Shown here piece after piece: positions 13,998 to 16,207 of a stretch of 16,207 nucleotides of DNA; position 1 is the first letter of the stretch, and each line of letters begins with the position of its first letter. Under the pieces are notes generated by a model. That model saw only the letters and a program-made list of their open reading frames with translations. It did no database searches and was not told the DNA's origin. The position numbers were made by a program, and so were the translations under genes. Origin of the DNA: Bacillota bacterium (GTDB lineage: Bacteria; Bacillota; Clostridia; Oscillospirales; Ruminococcaceae); the NCBI GenBank assembly GCA_023439605.1, contig JAEXNS010000353.1, positions 1 to 16,207 of the forward strand. The letters run 5' to 3'.

Positions 13998-15006
13998 TTA
14001 TTTCATCCTTTCCTCCCTTGGAAATGACGATTTCACCAGCTTCTTCTAGTTTTCTAATAACACCCACTATTCTTTGCTGAGCTTCTTCAACATCTCTTAA
14101 ACGAATGTTATGTAAATATTGTATATCTGTCTTAATAGTATCTTGTTGACGTTGAGACATATTTTTGTATATTGTTTCTGAAACTTCTTCATTTGAAGCC
14201 TTAAGAGCAATAGTAAGATCTTTGACATCACATTCTCTAATAAATAATTGAACCTCAAGATCATCAAGATAAATAATATCTTCAAATGTAAACATTTTTT
14301 CCTTAATTTCTTCTGCGAGATCTGGTTCCGTTTTCTTAAGCTCATCAAATATATGTTTCTCTGTATGTCTATCGACTCTGTTCATTATTTCAGCAATATA
14401 ATTAACTCCACCAAATTCCATAATACTTACAGAAGCGATTGAAGACGCTTTCTTAGACAATACATCCTCAACAACCCTTAATATTTCAGGTGATGCTCTA
14501 TCCAAAGAGGATATTCTTTTAATTACATCTACTTGAATTTCTGGTTCTAGTTCTGAAATAATTTGTGCGGCTTGATCTGATGTTGCATATGATAAAACTA
14601 TTGCTATAGTTTGTGGATGTTCATTATGAATCATCATAAGCAAGTTTTTATAATCTATTTTTCTTATAAACTCAAAAGATCGTTGTCGTCCAGCTTTTGA
14701 AACTCTTTCCCATAGGTACGCTGAACGCTGTGCACCAAAAGCTTTTTCCAATACTTGTCTTGCGTATATTTCTCCACCTTCGGTTATTACTTTTTGAGCA
14801 ACGCACAAATCATAAAACTCTTCAACTATAGCATTTATTTCCTCAGCCGAAAGTTTTTCTATTTGTGCTATTGCTGTTGCAATTTCCTCTATTTCATCAT
14901 CTCTAAGGTGTTTAAATACTTCTGACGCACTTTCTGTTCCAAGAGCAATCAATATGGCAGCTACTTTTGTAACTGATTTTATTCTAGGTTTTGATGTTGC
15001 CGCCAT
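13990..15006 (-). CDS. fliG: FliG, rotor switch protein
   Basis: FliG links the MS ring to the C ring and receives torque from MotA. The 338-residue product has the usual length and three domains. The N-terminal part binds FliF. The middle domain carries the EHPQ motif (residues 129-132, NEHPQTIAIVLSYA). The C-terminal domain has FGGVNYIAEIMNRVDR (198-213), MFTFEDI, and the charged torque helix around LDDLEVQLFIRECDVKDLTI, then NMSQRQQDTI. The ATG at 15004-15006 directly follows the fliF stop with no spacer, and AAAGGAGG lies inside the end of fliF. Nothing appears missing. Confidence 0.97.
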   Translation of the reverse strand: MAATSKPRIKSVTKVAAILIALGTESASEVFKHLRDDEIEEIATAIAQIEKLSAEEINAIVEEFYDLCVAQKVITEGGEIYARQVLEKAFGAQRSAYLWERVSKAGRQRSFEFIRKIDYKNLLMMIHNEHPQTIAIVLSYATSDQAAQIISELEPEIQVDVIKRISSLDRASPEILRVVEDVLSKKASSIASVSIMEFGGVNYIAEIMNRVDRHTEKHIFDELKKTEPDLAEEIKEKMFTFEDIIYLDDLEVQLFIRECDVKDLTIALKASNEEVSETIYKNMSQRQQDTIKTDIQYLHNIRLRDVEEAQQRIVGVIRKLEEAGEIVISKGGKDEIIV

Positions 15007-16207
15007 TTATAATTCATCCTCCTTTAACATAGATCTAATAATTGCAGCAGTTATTTCAGGATTTTTCTTCACAAATGTTCTTACTTCATTTGCCACATCT
15101 TTTTCCTGTTTATTATGCATTTCTGCTGCTTCTGATATACTTACAACTTGACTATCATCTATAGCTTGCTGTAAAGTACGTATAGCTTCGTCGCTTTGCT
15201 GTTTTTGAATTCGTAATTTTCTTTTATTTAACTTATGCATTATAAAAATTATAAGTAAAATTATAATTAATATAACTGCTAAAGCAAGTCCTAAAATTAT
15301 ATACAATTTTTCTCTGTTTAAAGCATCTAATTCCTCTTCTGTCTTTTCAGGAACTTCTGGGACTATTTCAGCAAGTTTTTGTTGTAAATAAACAGTTATA
15401 TTTTCATTTTGTATATTTGTTGCATTTCTAACCAAATTCATAACCTGTTCTTCATTTACCCTTATATCAACACCCTCGTCTGCATTTATTATTACAGATA
15501 TAGTAGCATTACTCAAAACACCTGGTGCTCTTTCTGTTTGCGTAAGAATTTCTCCTATCGCCCATTCAGTGTCTCTTTTATAATGGGTGGCATCTTCATT
15601 TGTTATTCCATCCTCAGGATTTTCATAAGTTATTACTTCGTCAGTATTATCTTCTTCACCAACTATTCCATTTGGGTCTATAAGCTCGTCTTCTGTTTTG
15701 TATTCTATTTGTTGGTTTTTCTTTACCCCTTCACCATCTTCGTTGGTAATTAGTTCTTTAGCCTCCCTAATAACCTTATCCCAATCTATTTTTACTGTAG
15801 CTACAGCTACTACGTTTACTTCATCTTCTTCATCAAATAAACCTTCTAATAATTTTTGTGCATTTTCTTCAAGTTGCTTTTTTAGTCTTTCTTCATATTT
15901 AACCTTATCTTCAACATTTATACTGTCTTCTGTTTCAAGTTCCTCAGCTGCAAAAAGTTCTTTCCCTGTAGACGTATCTGAAACAGTTACATTTTCAAAT
16001 TCAACTAACTGAGCACTATATGATACCAACTTTTTTATAGCAGAAACATTTTCAGCAGTAAACTTTTCTGGCTCGTATAGACTCAACAAAACACTAGCCG
16101 TGGCCTTTTCCTTTGTATCCTGCCATACATAATCACTTTTTTTAGGGAAACTTATGGTTACTATAGCCGATTTTACTCCATTTATTCTAGATATGGTTGT
16201 TTGTAAT
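15007..16207 (-). CDS. fliF: FliF, MS-ring protein (C-terminal three quarters, runs off window)
   Basis: FliF builds the membrane MS ring, the base of the flagellum. The open frame runs through the window edge, so the true start is outside. About 400 codons are visible of an expected 520-550. The first residues, LQTTISRINGVKSAIVTISF, belong to the ring-building domain, followed by a KEKATASVLLSLYEPEKF segment. A TTG at 16087-16089 is internal and not a start. A long acidic stretch comes next (EDEVNVVAVATVKIDW onward), then APGVLSNATISVIIN, a membrane helix at about 15238-15306 and a basic stop-transfer segment. The C-terminal FliG-binding tail is VKKNPEITAAIIRSMLKED. It is the most upstream gene seen; the operon promoter is not in view. 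Confidence 0.96.
   Translation of the reverse strand, partial: LQTTISRINGVKSAIVTISFPKKSDYVWQDTKEKATASVLLSLYEPEKFTAENVSAIKKLVSYSAQLVEFENVTVSDTSTGKELFAAEELETEDSINVEDKVKYEERLKKQLEENAQKLLEGLFDEEDEVNVVAVATVKIDWDKVIREAKELITNEDGEGVKKNQQIEYKTEDELIDPNGIVGEEDNTDEVITYENPEDGITNEDATHYKRDTEWAIGEILTQTERAPGVLSNATISVIINADEGVDIRVNEEQVMNLVRNATNIQNENITVYLQQKLAEIVPEVPEKTEEELDALNREKLYIILGLALAVILIIILLIIFIMHKLNKRKLRIQKQQSDEAIRTLQQAIDDSQVVSISEAAEMHNKQEKDVANEVRTFVKKNPEITAAIIRSMLKEDEL

Noticed and set aside
14097..14348. Minus-strand 83-codon frame inside fliG
   Set aside because: It is an out-of-frame reading of fliG, which is intact and conserved through this stretch.
15409..15753. Plus-strand open frame of 114 codons within fliF
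   Set aside because: It is the antisense shadow of fliF, with no ribosome site or family features. The same holds for the other plus-strand frames in the window.

Overview
The window is a single AT-rich block of flagellar genes, all read from the minus strand. Reading along transcription (high to low coordinates) the order is fliF (partial) - fliG - fliH - fliI - fliJ - fliK - flgD - TIGR02530-type flagellar operon gene - flgE - flbD/swrD - motA - motB - fliY - fliO - fliP - fliQ - fliR - flhB - flhA (partial). A FliY-type switch protein, a flbD/swrD gene after flgE, motAB inside the operon, good AGGAGG-like ribosome sites and low GC all point to a Gram-positive (Firmicutes) bacterium, most likely of the class Clostridia. 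I cannot name a genus.

Layout: 15007-16207 and 11394-15006 encode the MS ring (FliF), rotor (FliG) and the soluble export ATPase group (FliH, FliI, FliJ). 7351-11207 encodes the hook parts (FliK ruler, FlgD cap, a small operon protein, FlgE hook). 5311-7264 holds FlbD/SwrD and the MotA/MotB stator. 3903-4997 is the C-ring protein FliY. 1-3886 encodes the membrane export gate (FliO, FliP, FliQ, FliR, FlhB, start of FlhA). Genes mostly abut or overlap by a few bases. The longer gaps are 4998-5310 (313 bp), 11208-11393 (186 bp), and gaps of about 80-95 bp at fliR/flhB, flgE/flbD and upstream of flgE.

The main non-gene discovery is a pair of related ~132-bp non-coding elements, at 5116-5247 (plus orientation) and 11235-11367 (minus orientation). 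They are about 70-75% identical by hand alignment, have imperfect terminal inverted repeats, and each is flanked by an exact 8-bp direct repeat (AAAATTTT and TTTAGAAT). This is the signature of a MITE (a short non-autonomous transposable element) family that has inserted twice into this flagellar operon. One copy lies 14 bp upstream of the fliK ribosome site. The other sits between motB and fliY, the place where many Firmicutes carry fliL and fliM; neither gene is in this window.

Other points: several gene starts differ from the longest open frame (fliK, flgE, fliQ, motB). Four of the six membrane export-gate genes start with GTG or TTG. A perfect 14-bp hairpin follows flgE, and a 12-bp hairpin follows motB, with an extended -10 promoter-like site just ahead of fliY. 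A small structured leader precedes flgE.
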